64,000 nt of DNA, from NCBI RefSeq assembly GCF_000689255.1, contig NZ_HG964446.1:3516734-3580733 (forward strand), read 5' to 3'. Shown one piece after another: positions 43,329 to 52,594 of this stretch. Every line of letters begins with the position of its first letter. The first letter of the stretch is position 1. Under the pieces are notes generated by a model, which saw only the letters and a list, made by a program, of their open reading frames with translations, did not search any database and was not told the origin of the DNA. The DNA is from Mycobacterium triplex (GTDB lineage Bacteria > Actinomycetota > Actinomycetes > Mycobacteriales > Mycobacteriaceae). A program made the position numbers and the translations under genes.

Positions 43329-43769
43329 ATGCCACCAGGTGTTGCCGCCAAGAACGACACCGAGCAGCTCGTGCTCGACTTCATCCATGCCTTCTACGGG
43401 CAGACCATCGACATCGACGCGGCGATCGCCTTGGTGGCCGAGGACTTCGTCTGGCAGCTCCATGTCCCGCTCTCGCCCGTGATCGCCGGACGCGATGCCG
43501 CACGCGCGGAGCTGGAGAAGCACAACAGCCTCTCGACGGGAATGATCGACGGCAGCGAAATCCGCACCATTGTGTCGACCGGTGACACCGTCGTCGTCGA
43601 GCGGATCGACGTGAATGCGTTGGGCGGCCAACCGGTCACGTTCCACGTCATCGCGGTCTTCGAAGTCCGGGACGGCGCGATCACCCATTGGCGCGAGTAT
43701 TGGGACACCAGCCACGTTGCAAAGCAGATCGGCATCGAGGCGGCCCACATGTTCGACGTGCTCGCCTAA
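43329..43769 (+). CDS. Limonene-1,2-epoxide hydrolase-like NTF2-fold protein
   Basis: 146-residue cone-shaped alpha+beta barrel protein of the SnoaL/limonene epoxide hydrolase family. The LEH catalytic triad Asp-Arg-Asp is visible as R92 and D94 in VVVERIDVN and D126 in HWREYWD, spaced as in known LEH enzymes. It would open a small terpene or fatty epoxide to a diol without a covalent intermediate. GAAGAGAAC lies upstream of ATG 43329. Overlaps the GGDEF gene at the 3' ends by 4 nt. Fits with LLM monooxygenases elsewhere in the window, but is 26 kb away. Confidence 0.78.
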   Translation: MPPGVAAKNDTEQLVLDFIHAFYGQTIDIDAAIALVAEDFVWQLHVPLSPVIAGRDAARAELEKHNSLSTGMIDGSEIRTIVSTGDTVVVERIDVNALGGQPVTFHVIAVFEVRDGAITHWREYWDTSHVAKQIGIEAAHMFDVLA

Positions 43770-44716
43770 TCGGCCGGCAAATTCCTGGAGCGCTTGTTGG
43801 CGTACATGTGCTCGTCCGCGAGGCGCATCAGATCCTGCTCCCCGGAAGCGATCCCGGCGCTGAAGCCGACGGGCTCGCCGATCTCGGCCCAGCGGTTGCG
43901 CAGCCGATCGAGAACCTGCTCGGCGTCGGGGCGATCGGCCCCGACGAGCAGCAGGAGGAACTCGTCACCGCCGATCCGGAAAGCGACGTCCTTGTTGCGC
44001 ACCGACCAACGGATCGCGTCGGCGAAGGCGACCAGGACGTCGTCGCCGGCCTCATGTCCGTGACCGTCGTTGTAGCGCTTGAAGTTATCGAGATCGATGA
44101 GCACCACGGCCGACCCGTTGGCGTGCGCAGACAGCTGCGGTCCCAGCGTGCTCCGGTCGAACAATTGGGTGAGCGCGTCGGTGTGCGCGATCTTGCGGAG
44201 CAGTGCGCTTTGCTCCTCGAGTTGCGCGATGAGCCACGCCGGGACCTCCGCGACGACGACCCACATGGCCGCCGCCAACACGACGGTCGTCAACGAACCC
44301 GGCAGAACCTTGCTGCCACCGACGACGAACGCGGCGACGCCGAGTGGGACAAAGGCGAGCGAGCGCCAGCGCCGGCACGTGAGGCCGATGTAGGCGAACG
44401 TGACCGTGACGATGCCCGGATAGTTCTGGGTCGCGGCCGGCGCAACAACTCCCACCAGAACCGTCGCGAGCAGCGCCGCCGCCGGCCACCCGAACAGCAG
44501 GGCGCGCCGCTCTTGCCAACCTCGCCATCGGCCGACCAACGCGACGACCGCCGCGACGACCGCGGAGGCGCCGAGCACCGATAGGAACGCAGAGCTGAAT
44601 CCGGCTCCGTAGAAGTACCCTGCCGCGGCATAAAGAGCGAGCATCGACAGATACGCCGCCAGGCCGATCGCATGCCAAACCCTCGTTGTCGGTCGGGGCT
44701 CGTCACGCCATGGCAC
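43766..44716 (-). CDS. Membrane diguanylate cyclase (GGDEF)
   Basis: 316-residue protein with six predicted helices (about 15-160) followed by a GGDEF domain. The active-site loop RIGGDEFLLL (GGDEF 249-253) and the metal-binding aspartate in LIDLDNFKRYND are intact, so it should make cyclic di-GMP. No RxxD inhibitory site is seen at the usual position. GTG start. The second c-di-GMP gene of the window is at 54.5 kb. Confidence 0.88.
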   Translation of the reverse strand: MPWRDEPRPTTRVWHAIGLAAYLSMLALYAAAGYFYGAGFSSAFLSVLGASAVVAAVVALVGRWRGWQERRALLFGWPAAALLATVLVGVVAPAATQNYPGIVTVTFAYIGLTCRRWRSLAFVPLGVAAFVVGGSKVLPGSLTTVVLAAAMWVVVAEVPAWLIAQLEEQSALLRKIAHTDALTQLFDRSTLGPQLSAHANGSAVVLIDLDNFKRYNDGHGHEAGDDVLVAFADAIRWSVRNKDVAFRIGGDEFLLLLVGADRPDAEQVLDRLRNRWAEIGEPVGFSAGIASGEQDLMRLADEHMYANKRSRNLPAD

Positions 44717-45011
44717 GTGCTCAGAATAAGCGCACGTAGGACACCATCCGTTGCCGGTAATGAACGGCTGTATAACAGCGGGACGTCGTCAGCGAATACC
44801 TGACAAACACCGGCTCGATGTGCTGTGGACGAGCACATGGGCAAATAAGGTTTGCGCGACGGCAGTACGGTTCTGATTGCTCGAATCCCGTTCCGTTGGA
44901 CAGGTTTTCGACATGATGAACTCTAGTGTCGCATTTCTTGCGTGCGGTCACCAGCTACGAACGGGCAAGACGTATCCGCCCCACGCCAGGCAAACGACGA
45001 GGAGCTCACGG

Positions 45012-46250
45012 ATGCATGCAGACATACGGTCGCGGCTGCGCGATTCGCTGCGCCGGCAGGCGGCGGCACACCAATGGGAACGCCTGCTGGCCGAACACGG
45101 CACACCGCTGCTGGTGCTCGACCTCGAGCGAGTGGTCACGCAGTATCGACTGCTGAGCGATCACTTGCCCGGATTCGGTTTGCACTACGCAGTTAAGGCA
45201 CTGCCGCACCCGGCGGTCGTGACCGCCCTGGCCGACTGTGGCGGTGGCTTCGAGGTCGCAAGCAGCGGCGAGGTCGACGTGCTTCGCGGCTTGGGACTGC
45301 CGATGAACCGCTGCATTCACACCCATCCGATCAAGAAGCCTGCCGACATCGACTACGCGTATCGAGCAGGTATCCGCACCTTTGTCGTCGATAACCCACT
45401 GGAGGCGCAGAAGTTCATCGGCAGGCCGGCCGACATCGAGGTTCTGGTGCGGCTGTCGTTCCCCAATACATCTGCCAAATGCGATCTTTCGAGCAAATTC
45501 GGTGTCATTCCGGCCCAAGCCGAGGCGGTGGTCAAGCAGGTCATCGGCGCCGGGGTCAGGTTTGGCGGCTTCAGCTTCCACGTCGGTAGCCAAGCGACGT
45601 CGGCCGAGCCGTACCGGACGGCGGCGCGGGCAACGCTCGGCCTCGTCGACCAGGTGCGCCGAACTTTGGGCGTTGCCACCCGCACCATCGACATCGGCGG
45701 CGGATTTCCGGTCACCTACCGCGAACCCATACCGCCGATCAGCGCCATCTCCTCGGCCATCGATGAGGCGTTCGGATCGCGACGCGCGGAGTTCACCCTG
45801 CTCGCCGAACCGGGCCGGTTCCTGGTGGCCGAGTGCATGACTCTGCTCAGCACTGTCGTCGGCACGTCGACCCGCGAGGGTCAGCTGTGGCACTACCTCG
45901 ACGATGGTGTCTACGGAAGCTACTCAAACGTGGTGGTCGATGTGGAACCGCCGATACTTGCCCTACGCGAACTCGACGAAACATGGTTGCCGCACCAACC
46001 CGTGACGCTGGGCGGACCCACGTGCGACGGCATCGACGTGATCGCCCGCGACTATCCAATGCCCCAGTTGGCCGTGGGCGATGTGGTGGTCAGTCCGCTG
46101 ATGGGCGCCTACTCGATGGTCTCGGCGTCGAGATTCAACGGCATCGCGGCCACGCCCGTCGTGCTGGCTCAGCGCGCATCGAACACCGGCAGGACCGACC
46201 CGCAAAACCGGGGCGGGGCAAGAGCGGTGACGGCGGCCGCACTGCCCTGA
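45012..46250 (+). CDS. Ornithine/lysine decarboxylase-like PLP enzyme (group IV)
   Basis: 412-residue alanine-racemase-fold decarboxylase. The PLP lysine is K62 in YAVKALPHP. GGGFP, AEPGR and HVGSQ make up the cofactor site. The C-terminal catalytic motif is GGPTCDGID (C338), which matches eukaryotic-type ornithine decarboxylase (GPTCDGLD), not diaminopimelate decarboxylase (CESGD). So it probably makes putrescine or cadaverine. ATG 45012 has GGAG 7 nt upstream; an upstream GTG/ATG would add 45 unrelated residues. Confidence 0.85.
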   Translation: MHADIRSRLRDSLRRQAAAHQWERLLAEHGTPLLVLDLERVVTQYRLLSDHLPGFGLHYAVKALPHPAVVTALADCGGGFEVASSGEVDVLRGLGLPMNRCIHTHPIKKPADIDYAYRAGIRTFVVDNPLEAQKFIGRPADIEVLVRLSFPNTSAKCDLSSKFGVIPAQAEAVVKQVIGAGVRFGGFSFHVGSQATSAEPYRTAARATLGLVDQVRRTLGVATRTIDIGGGFPVTYREPIPPISAISSAIDEAFGSRRAEFTLLAEPGRFLVAECMTLLSTVVGTSTREGQLWHYLDDGVYGSYSNVVVDVEPPILALRELDETWLPHQPVTLGGPTCDGIDVIARDYPMPQLAVGDVVVSPLMGAYSMVSASRFNGIAATPVVLAQRASNTGRTDPQNRGGARAVTAAALP

Positions 46251-46254
46251 ACCG

Positions 46255-46722
46255 CTAGCCGCCGGGGAAGGCGTTGACGCCCATCACGAGCGCGGCAGTA
46301 CCGCCGTAGAGGTATGCGACCTCGACGGCCTCGGTGATTTCGGCTTCCGAAGCGCCCGCGGCACGCGCATTGTCGGCGAGCCCCCTGACCCCGTCGGGAT
46401 GCGCTGCGATCGTGTCGGTGATCATGCCCATCAGCAGCTTGTACTTGGCGGGTATGGCTCCGTCCTTCAGGATCCGCTCGCGCATCCCCTGATACGAACC
46501 GGCGAATTGCGGGTCGCGCTGTTGCACCGCCGCAAACCACGGGGGATCATTCCGCGGCGCTGATGGAGTTGGCGTGGGATCGGTGCAGCCGCTCGGTGGC
46601 ACGCCGCCCGGGCCGACATCGCCGCACCCGTCAGCGCCACTGCGGGCCGCGCCGGACAGGCTCCCGCCGATGATCAATGCCGCGCTCGAGACAGCAATGC
46701 ACGCCTTGAATCTATTCGTCAT
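46255..46722 (-). CDS. Exported CMD-domain protein without redox cysteines
   Basis: 155 aa. Signal peptide about 1-30 (ALIIGGSLSGAARSGA), a Pro/Gly/Thr-rich linker with two cysteines, then a CMD domain from about 65 (QYQGM-like SYQGMRERILKDGAIPAKYKLLMGMI). The domain lacks the CxxC of AhpD and has EITEAVEVAYLYGGTAALVMG at its end. Possibly a lipoprotein-free secreted lactonase-like or structural member; function unknown. Convergent with the decarboxylase, 4 nt away. Confidence 0.72.
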   Translation of the reverse strand: MTNRFKACIAVSSAALIIGGSLSGAARSGADGCGDVGPGGVPPSGCTDPTPTPSAPRNDPPWFAAVQQRDPQFAGSYQGMRERILKDGAIPAKYKLLMGMITDTIAAHPDGVRGLADNARAAGASEAEITEAVEVAYLYGGTAALVMGVNAFPGG

Positions 46723-46789
46723 GGGGGCACGCTACGCCCGCGCTATCGGGACGGCAACCGAAAGAGGTTGCAGCACTTAGTGATAACTG

Positions 46790-47857
46790 CTAGGCGGCGG
46801 TGAGCACGAACGAGGTACCGACTGCGTTGGGTACGAAAGCGTCCGGCAGCGATGTGGCGAACCGGACCTGGGCCCGCCATCCCGTGCAGTGTGCCGGGAC
46901 GACCAGGCCGGGAGATAGCTCGACGAGCGCATCGACGGTGGGTTCGATGATCGGCTCGAAGCCGGGACCGGTCAGGTGGAAGCCGCCGAGCAGGCCGTGG
47001 AGCCGATCGACACCGGTGAGCCGCATCGCGTGCCGCGCAATGTTGATCGCCCCGCCGTGGCCGCATCCCGTCAATACCACAAGCCCGAGCCCACGCACGT
47101 GAACCACGAGCGCCTGATCGTCGAGTATCTGAGGATCGGGCTCCCATCGACCGTCGCGATACGCCTCGTGGAACTGCATTCCGGTCTCGAAATCGGTTGT
47201 GCGGTCGATCTCGCCGGTGATCAATACACTCCCGTCAAGCAGAATTGAAGGCTGGCGCCGCTCGATCACCTCGAAGCCCTCGTTTTGCAGCGAAGTCCGG
47301 CTAAGCGTGGGGAGTTCCCACTCCGGCCGTCCCGGCACGGCGATGCGGCGCTGACTCCAGACCAGGGGGTGCACTGTCAACGGCAGACCGGTGCGGCCCC
47401 GCAGCCGGGACAGCCCGGCGAATCCGCCGGCGTGGTCGAAGTGGCCGTGGCTGAGAACGACAGCCTCGATGTCGTCGACATCGACGCCCAGCCGCTCCAT
47501 GTTGGTCGCCATCCCGTCCGGTGAGACCCCGGTATCGAACAACAGCGTGTGGGATCGACCGCCGCGGCGCACCGTGACCAGCGCCGAGAACCCGTGTTCG
47601 GCAATCATTCCGGCGACGGTGGTGCCGCCGCCGAACTGGGCCGCCTGGACCGCCGGCGTGCGCGTCATCGGCATTCGCTGCGCCGGGCCCATGTCGGTCA
47701 ACAAGCCGTCGTAGCTGTTGTCGACCAGAGTCGTGATCACCAACTCGTCGACCGGTTCGAGCGCGATCGGGTCGACCGCCGCGCCCTGGAGAACGCGGGG
47801 TGCCACCGCGCCGACATCGTTGCCACCACCGCCACACATAATCGTCAGCCTAGGCAT
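46790..47857 (-). CDS. MBL-fold metallo-hydrolase (COG1237 type)
   Basis: 355-residue metallo-beta-lactamase-fold protein. Metal motif SHGHFDH (H137, H139, D141, H142), FDTGVSPDGMATNMERLGVD before it, and GCGHGGAIN and HCTGWR later. This arrangement matches the COG1237 group related to archaeal dihydropterin-phosphate synthase-like proteins and quorum-type lactonases. No signal peptide. ATG at 47857 (MPRLTIMCGGGG); longer starts would enter the FKBP gene. Substrate unknown. Confidence 0.82.
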   Translation of the reverse strand: MPRLTIMCGGGGNDVGAVAPRVLQGAAVDPIALEPVDELVITTLVDNSYDGLLTDMGPAQRMPMTRTPAVQAAQFGGGTTVAGMIAEHGFSALVTVRRGGRSHTLLFDTGVSPDGMATNMERLGVDVDDIEAVVLSHGHFDHAGGFAGLSRLRGRTGLPLTVHPLVWSQRRIAVPGRPEWELPTLSRTSLQNEGFEVIERRQPSILLDGSVLITGEIDRTTDFETGMQFHEAYRDGRWEPDPQILDDQALVVHVRGLGLVVLTGCGHGGAINIARHAMRLTGVDRLHGLLGGFHLTGPGFEPIIEPTVDALVELSPGLVVPAHCTGWRAQVRFATSLPDAFVPNAVGTSFVLTAA

Positions 47858-48065
47858 GAGGTGAGCCGTGGCGCCATGGTTAATCGGGCGGTGTCTCAAG
47901 ACGCGCGTTTTCTGGCTTGAGCACGAGCGGTTCGAAACGAGTTGCATTGCAACAGAAATGATCGCGCCGGTTGCTCGTCGCGGTCGAGGCCGGAACCGGT
48001 TCAGTCTCGTGATCGATGACCGCCGCCACTTCTGGCGAAGGGCCGACTGTGGCCGCCGTCTCGGA

Positions 48066-48632
48066 TCAGCCGGCGGCGCTGAGGATTTTGATCGCGAAAA
48101 CGAGCGAGTCGCCCGGCCGGATTCCGGCGCTGGGCTGGCCTTGAGGGTAGCCGTCCGCGGGAACCATCGCGACGGCAACCGTAGACCCGACCTTTTGTCC
48201 CGCGATGGCCTTCTGGAAGCCGGGCACGACGCCGGTCAGTGGGAAGTCGACCGGTGCGCCCCGCTCGTAGCTGCTGTCGAACACGGACCCGTCACGTCCG
48301 TTGACACCCATGTAGCAGACGGAAACCGTGGCAGTGCTCGAGACCACGGGCCCATCTCCGGCGTGCAGCGTGTGCACCTGCGTCTGGGTCACGCTGAACG
48401 GTGCCGTCACGCTCACACGCGGTGCGGTCGTATCCGTGGATCCGGTGACGGCGACACTGCCGGTGCTCCCGGCCAGGGTCCAGTCAGGTGTTCCACCGGC
48501 CGGTGGTGCCGCGGTCGGGCAGGAGCCGGCCGCGGTTGCCGTGGTCGTTCCAGCGAGCATCAGCACGGTTGCCGCGGCACTGGCCGCGAGCGCGATCGAA
48601 GAGTACACCCGGAGAGACTTCACCGGCGTCAC
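48066..48632 (-). CDS. Exported FKBP-type peptidyl-prolyl isomerase
   Basis: 188-residue protein with a signal peptide (about 1-35, ending ATAAG) and one FKBP domain from about residue 75. SVFDSSYERGAPVDFPLTGVVPGFQKAIAGQKVGSTVAVAMVP is a typical FKBP run, ending GDSLVFAIKIL. Two cysteines only, one in VSVCYMG. It would speed folding of secreted proteins outside the cell. GTG start. Confidence 0.87.
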   Translation of the reverse strand: MTPVKSLRVYSSIALAASAAATVLMLAGTTTATAAGSCPTAAPPAGGTPDWTLAGSTGSVAVTGSTDTTAPRVSVTAPFSVTQTQVHTLHAGDGPVVSSTATVSVCYMGVNGRDGSVFDSSYERGAPVDFPLTGVVPGFQKAIAGQKVGSTVAVAMVPADGYPQGQPSAGIRPGDSLVFAIKILSAAG

Positions 48633-48694
48633 GCTACAACCACGTGGTTTTCCGGCGTCGCGGACCCACGCTCGCCGCTGATTTGCCCGGTTGG

Positions 48695-50197
48695 CTACGA
48701 CCGGCCGGCCGGGATACGTCGGCCGCGGTCGCGAGCCATCAGCAACCTGTCCGGCACGCGGAAGGATGCGGGCACGGCATGCGGCGCGGGGTCACCGGCC
48801 AGGGCGAGCACTTCGTCGAACCCCTGCAGCAGGCATTGGGCGAACAGCCTTTCCCGCTGAACTGCGCCCCGGGCATAGCGTGCGGTGACAGTGCAGGTCC
48901 CGCCCCTGGACACCAGCGCGAATTCCACCGCCGTACCGTTCAACGGGCCAAGCCCATACTGCCGCAGCACTTTTGCGCCGCATAGGTAGGTGTCCTGCGG
49001 GTACAGAGGAATGTTCGTGGCCAGTACGTCGGTGGCGGCGGCCGACCGGAGCATCAGCTGCAGCAACACCGCTGTGGGCAGCACGCTCAGCGCGGGCGCG
49101 ACCGCGCCGATCAGTCCCTTGGCGCGTTCCTCCCGGCGCCGGGTCATCTGCGTGCGGATCTTTTCGACACGCCGCAGCGGGTCGGCCGTGCCGACCGGAG
49201 CCGCCAGACTGACGGTGGCGAAGTTGTTGCCGCCGGCGGGGTCGGCTTCGGTGCGCAGGTTCACCGGCACCACCATCGGCAGCGTGCCGATCGGAACGCC
49301 AAGCGCCGAGTGGTAGCGCCCCAACACGGCGCACAGGCCGGCGAGGTAGACGTCATTGATCGATGCGCGGCACGCTTTGGCCGCGTCGTCCAGCACGCCC
49401 AGGTCCAGGTCGACCGCTTCGGTCCGAGTCGAAACCCCGCGGCTGCGCAGCAACGGCGACGGCTCGGCGGCCGGCTTGAGGATTCGCGCACCCGAGCGCG
49501 CGTAGCCGAGGGCGTCCGCCACCGTTGCCGCTGGGTCACGGGCCGCGCGGCCGACCGTGGACAGCACTGCCCGGACCCCGCAGACGAGGGCGCCGGGCAG
49601 CCGACCGACGCCCTCTCGCATCAATTCGTTGGCGGATAGGTCTTGTGGGATCGGTTGCGGGGGAGTCGCTTCCGCGGGCGGGTTGCGTTCCTGGTCGTAG
49701 ACCGGCATGAACATGTTCACGCTGCCCACTCCGTCGGAGACGGCATGGCTGAGGTGTAGCAGTGCCGCGGCCTTGCCGTCGGTCAGACCCTCGACGAGGG
49801 TCGCGGTCCACAACGGACGAGCAAGGTCCAGCGGCGACTGCAGCATCACCTCGGCCATATCGAACACCTCGCGCAAGGTGCCAGGTTCCGGGGCGCGCAC
49901 TCGCCGAACATGGAAGTCGATGTTGAAGTCGGGATCGGTCACCCAGCGCGGTGCGGCCGTGGGCAGCAACGGCACGACGACCTTCTGGCGCAGCCGCAAC
50001 ACCCGTCGGGAGACATCCTCGGCGCGAGCCCGAAAACGATCCCAATCCGGCTTGGTGTCAAGGATTTCCACCGAAATGAACCCCGAGCGGAAGCGCGGAT
50101 TTGCCTCACCTCGTAACATCAGGTGATCGACCGCCGACAATTCCGTGCGCGGCTGCCCCGCGTCTCGCGGTGCTAGGCCGCCTGGAGTCGTCGCCAC
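48695..50197 (-). CDS. WS/DGAT acyltransferase (triacylglycerol synthase type)
   Basis: 500-residue wax ester synthase/diacylglycerol acyltransferase-like enzyme. N-terminal condensation-like domain with the catalytic histidine in LSHAVSDG (H151, D155); the usual first His of HHxxxDG is Ser150. The C-terminal domain carries VVPVNLRT and GNNFATVSLAAPVG. Mycobacteria use many such Tgs paralogues to store triacylglycerol. GTG start. The 25-nt overlap with the amidase gene makes co-transcription likely. Confidence 0.87.
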   Translation of the reverse strand: MATTPGGLAPRDAGQPRTELSAVDHLMLRGEANPRFRSGFISVEILDTKPDWDRFRARAEDVSRRVLRLRQKVVVPLLPTAAPRWVTDPDFNIDFHVRRVRAPEPGTLREVFDMAEVMLQSPLDLARPLWTATLVEGLTDGKAAALLHLSHAVSDGVGSVNMFMPVYDQERNPPAEATPPQPIPQDLSANELMREGVGRLPGALVCGVRAVLSTVGRAARDPAATVADALGYARSGARILKPAAEPSPLLRSRGVSTRTEAVDLDLGVLDDAAKACRASINDVYLAGLCAVLGRYHSALGVPIGTLPMVVPVNLRTEADPAGGNNFATVSLAAPVGTADPLRRVEKIRTQMTRRREERAKGLIGAVAPALSVLPTAVLLQLMLRSAAATDVLATNIPLYPQDTYLCGAKVLRQYGLGPLNGTAVEFALVSRGGTCTVTARYARGAVQRERLFAQCLLQGFDEVLALAGDPAPHAVPASFRVPDRLLMARDRGRRIPAGRS

Positions 50198-51591
50198 GGT
50201 TGCGCCTCTTCGAGTTCGTAGGCCAGCTCCAGCAACCGGGCGTCCTGCCCAACGTCGGCCGCCAGCATCATTCCCACCGGCATGCCGTCCACCGATTTGG
50301 CCAAGGGGAGCGAGATCGACGGCTCCCCGGTGATGTTGTACTGCGGCAGGAAGGCGACCCAGTCGGTGAGCCGATCGATGACCTGTTGAGAGTCGGCGCT
50401 GGGGTCAAAGTACCCGATTCGTGGCGTTTCCCGGCTGAGTGTCGGGGTCAGCACCGCGTCGTAGTCGTTGAAGAATCTGGCACTGCTTCGTCGCATACGT
50501 TTCAACCGATCGATCACCCGCGGCATTCGGTGCAGATTGCGGCGACCCCGTCGAGCCAGACCGAGGGTGAAGTTGTCCAGCTTGCCGCGGTCGACGGCGG
50601 GGCCACCGATGTGGCGGCTCACCCGCACCTGTGCCATCAGGAAATGCGCGCAAAACGAACAGAACGTCAGGTAGTCGTCGGCGAAGGACGCCGACACCAA
50701 CGGGTGATCCACCTGTTCGACGCGATGCCCGAGCTCCTCGAGCAGCGACGCGGTCTTCAACGCCAACTCCGCGACCGCACCGCTACACGTGCCCACGCCC
50801 GGTTGCGTGCATACGGCAATCCGCAGGCGGGCGCGTCCCGGCGCGCTGACGTCGCCGATGCCCGGCAGATTTGGATTGCGGTGCAGCCGCTCGGCCTCGC
50901 GGTAAAACGCCGCGGTGTCGCGCACCGAGCGGGTCAGCACCCCGTTTTCGATGAGGGCGATCGGCAACCGGCGCATCCGCCTGTCCATCGGAAGCCGACC
51001 CCGCGACGGCTTCAGACCGACTAATCCATTGCACGAAGCGGGAATTCGAATCGATCCACCGGCATCGTTGCCTTGTGCGATCGGCACTACACCGGCCGCG
51101 ACGAACGCCGCGGAACCGGAGGATGATCCGCCGGCGGTGTGATCCGGGTTCCACGGGTTGCGAACCGCACCCAACCTTGGATGCTCGGTTGCCGCGTTGA
51201 ACCCGAATTCCGACATGCGTGTCAGGCCGAGCGGCACCATTCCCAGGGCCAGGTACGCGCCGGCGAATTCACCGTGCGCCCGAGCCGGTCGGGGTTCCCA
51301 CGCGTCGCTGCCCGCCGTGGTCGGCATCCCTGCCACGGCTTCACAGTCCTTGAGGAAACTGGGCACCCCGCCGAAGAAACCTTCGCCGTCGGCTGCCTTG
51401 GCTCTGGCCCGCGCACGGTCGAAGGCCGCAAAGGCCAGCCCGTTGAGAACGGGATTCACCGCCTCGGTTCGCGCGATGGCGGCCTCGACCACCTCGGGTA
51501 CCGACACTCGACTGGCTTGCAATGCGGCGACGATACCGAGGGCGTCGAGCTCGCCCAGGGCATCGTCACGAAAGGCATGCACGGCATTCAA
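50173..51591 (-). CDS. Amidase signature family enzyme
   Basis: 472-residue amidase with the Ser-cis-Ser-Lys triad: K81 in SFLKDCEA, S156 in GGSSSGSA, nucleophile S180 in GNDAGGSIRIPAS. It hydrolyses an amide or ester bond; substrate not evident. TTG 51591 opens the frame, with a GTG three codons inside; the upstream match to a ribosome site is poor, so the start is uncertain. Immediately upstream of, and overlapping, the WS/DGAT gene. Confidence 0.87.
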   Translation of the reverse strand: MNAVHAFRDDALGELDALGIVAALQASRVSVPEVVEAAIARTEAVNPVLNGLAFAAFDRARARAKAADGEGFFGGVPSFLKDCEAVAGMPTTAGSDAWEPRPARAHGEFAGAYLALGMVPLGLTRMSEFGFNAATEHPRLGAVRNPWNPDHTAGGSSSGSAAFVAAGVVPIAQGNDAGGSIRIPASCNGLVGLKPSRGRLPMDRRMRRLPIALIENGVLTRSVRDTAAFYREAERLHRNPNLPGIGDVSAPGRARLRIAVCTQPGVGTCSGAVAELALKTASLLEELGHRVEQVDHPLVSASFADDYLTFCSFCAHFLMAQVRVSRHIGGPAVDRGKLDNFTLGLARRGRRNLHRMPRVIDRLKRMRRSSARFFNDYDAVLTPTLSRETPRIGYFDPSADSQQVIDRLTDWVAFLPQYNITGEPSISLPLAKSVDGMPVGMMLAADVGQDARLLELAYELEEAQPWRRLQAA

Positions 51592-51941
51592 CTGACGCTT
51601 CCGATCGCTGTAGAAATGCGGACCATCTGCAATTCGAAAACGGTCGCCGCGGCGGCGATGGTGCGCCCGCGCTGCGAATCGGGAATGTGAGATAGGCCTC
51701 AGCGCAAGGAATTACGGCTGGACGAGCGATTTGCCGACTGGTCACCGATGTTGTCGATCGCAGCGGGTGAACCCGGCAGCACAGCCCGCGCTCATCCGCA
51801 TGTCGCTACCGGCGCGCCGCCTGATCGGTCGCATTCTCATTCGACGAACCGCACTGCCAGCCGTTCGCTATTGTCTTTATTTGTGCTGCTGTGCCGTTGC
51901 CGGCGCACTTGCTAACGCCAAAAAGAACGGAAGGGAACCAA
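51592..51941. other. Intergenic region between amidase and DUF732 gene
   Basis: 350 bases holding the divergent promoters of the amidase and the secreted DUF732 protein. TATTGT near 51868 could be a -10 for the latter, with AAGGGA just before its ATG. No other gene or repeat is visible. Confidence 0.35.
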
Positions 51942-52289
51942 ATGCCCTCACTTCGCTGGCTCGCGATCCCCATGATGGCTGGCGCCGCGCTGGTCGGTAG
52001 CGCCGCGACTGCGAATGCCATTACTCCCCAAGACGAGGCATACCTCAATCAATTGCGCGCCGTGGGCCTGACGTGGCCGCCCCAGACCGAGGAGGCACTC
52101 ATCGGGGAGGCGCACCTGATCTGTTACGACCTCACCTGGGGTTGGACGCCACAACAGATCGCCGATGAGGTCCACGCCCACCTGGACAAGAGGAGCGTGA
52201 CGTTGCCGGACGTCGGGACCATGGTCAATGCCGCACACTCGACCTATTGCCCCGGCAATGTGTGCGACGCCCCTTCGCTTTGCACGTGA
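51942..52289 (+). CDS. Secreted DUF732 protein
   Basis: 115-residue exported protein. The signal peptide MPSLRWLAIPMMAGAALVG ends near ATANA (about 26). The mature DUF732 domain has the usual YLNQLRAVGLTW start, a Cys in HLICYDLTWGWTPQQIA, and a three-cysteine tail TYCPGNVCDAPSLC. Small secreted proteins of this family are abundant in mycobacteria; function unknown. AAGGGA ribosome site before ATG 51942. Confidence 0.82.
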   Translation: MPSLRWLAIPMMAGAALVGSAATANAITPQDEAYLNQLRAVGLTWPPQTEEALIGEAHLICYDLTWGWTPQQIADEVHAHLDKRSVTLPDVGTMVNAAHSTYCPGNVCDAPSLCT

Positions 52290-52390
52290 CGCGCGGCCGA
52301 CCAGCAGCCGCGAGCGTGCCAAGTTTGAATCGCCGCGGCCATGGGTAACGAATCCTGCACCAGGTATGAGGCGTTGAGGAGGTTGACACC

Positions 52391-52555
52391 GTGGCGATCG
52401 ACTGCTGCCCCGCGTGCGGATATCCCACAATCGGCCGCGATGTGTGCTCCTTTTGCCGTCCGTTGCTAGCGGGGCTGCATTCCGAGTCGACCTTGGCGTC
52501 CGACGCGCGCCTGCTCTATGAGCCGGCATGCAGCAGCGATGAAGCGGTCGCCTGA
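52391..52555 (+). CDS. 54-residue zinc-ribbon-like protein
   Basis: Short gene with a strong GAGGAGG site 8 nt before GTG 52391. The protein has CCPACG near residue 5 and CSFC at 19-22, a C-x2-C...C-x2-C treble-clef-like pattern that should bind one zinc, followed by an unstructured tail with another Cys. Resembles tiny mycobacterial zinc-ribbon proteins of unknown role. It stands 101 nt after the DUF732 gene and 39 nt before the convergent acyl-CoA ligase stop. Confidence 0.62.
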   Translation: MAIDCCPACGYPTIGRDVCSFCRPLLAGLHSESTLASDARLLYEPACSSDEAVA

Positions 52556-52594
52556 ATCAGGTTGTGGCGCATGGCTGTTCTGCGCGCGGAAGTG

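Noticed and set aside
44877..45011. Upstream start for the decarboxylase
   Set aside because: 45 unrelated residues; GGAG lies before ATG 45012.
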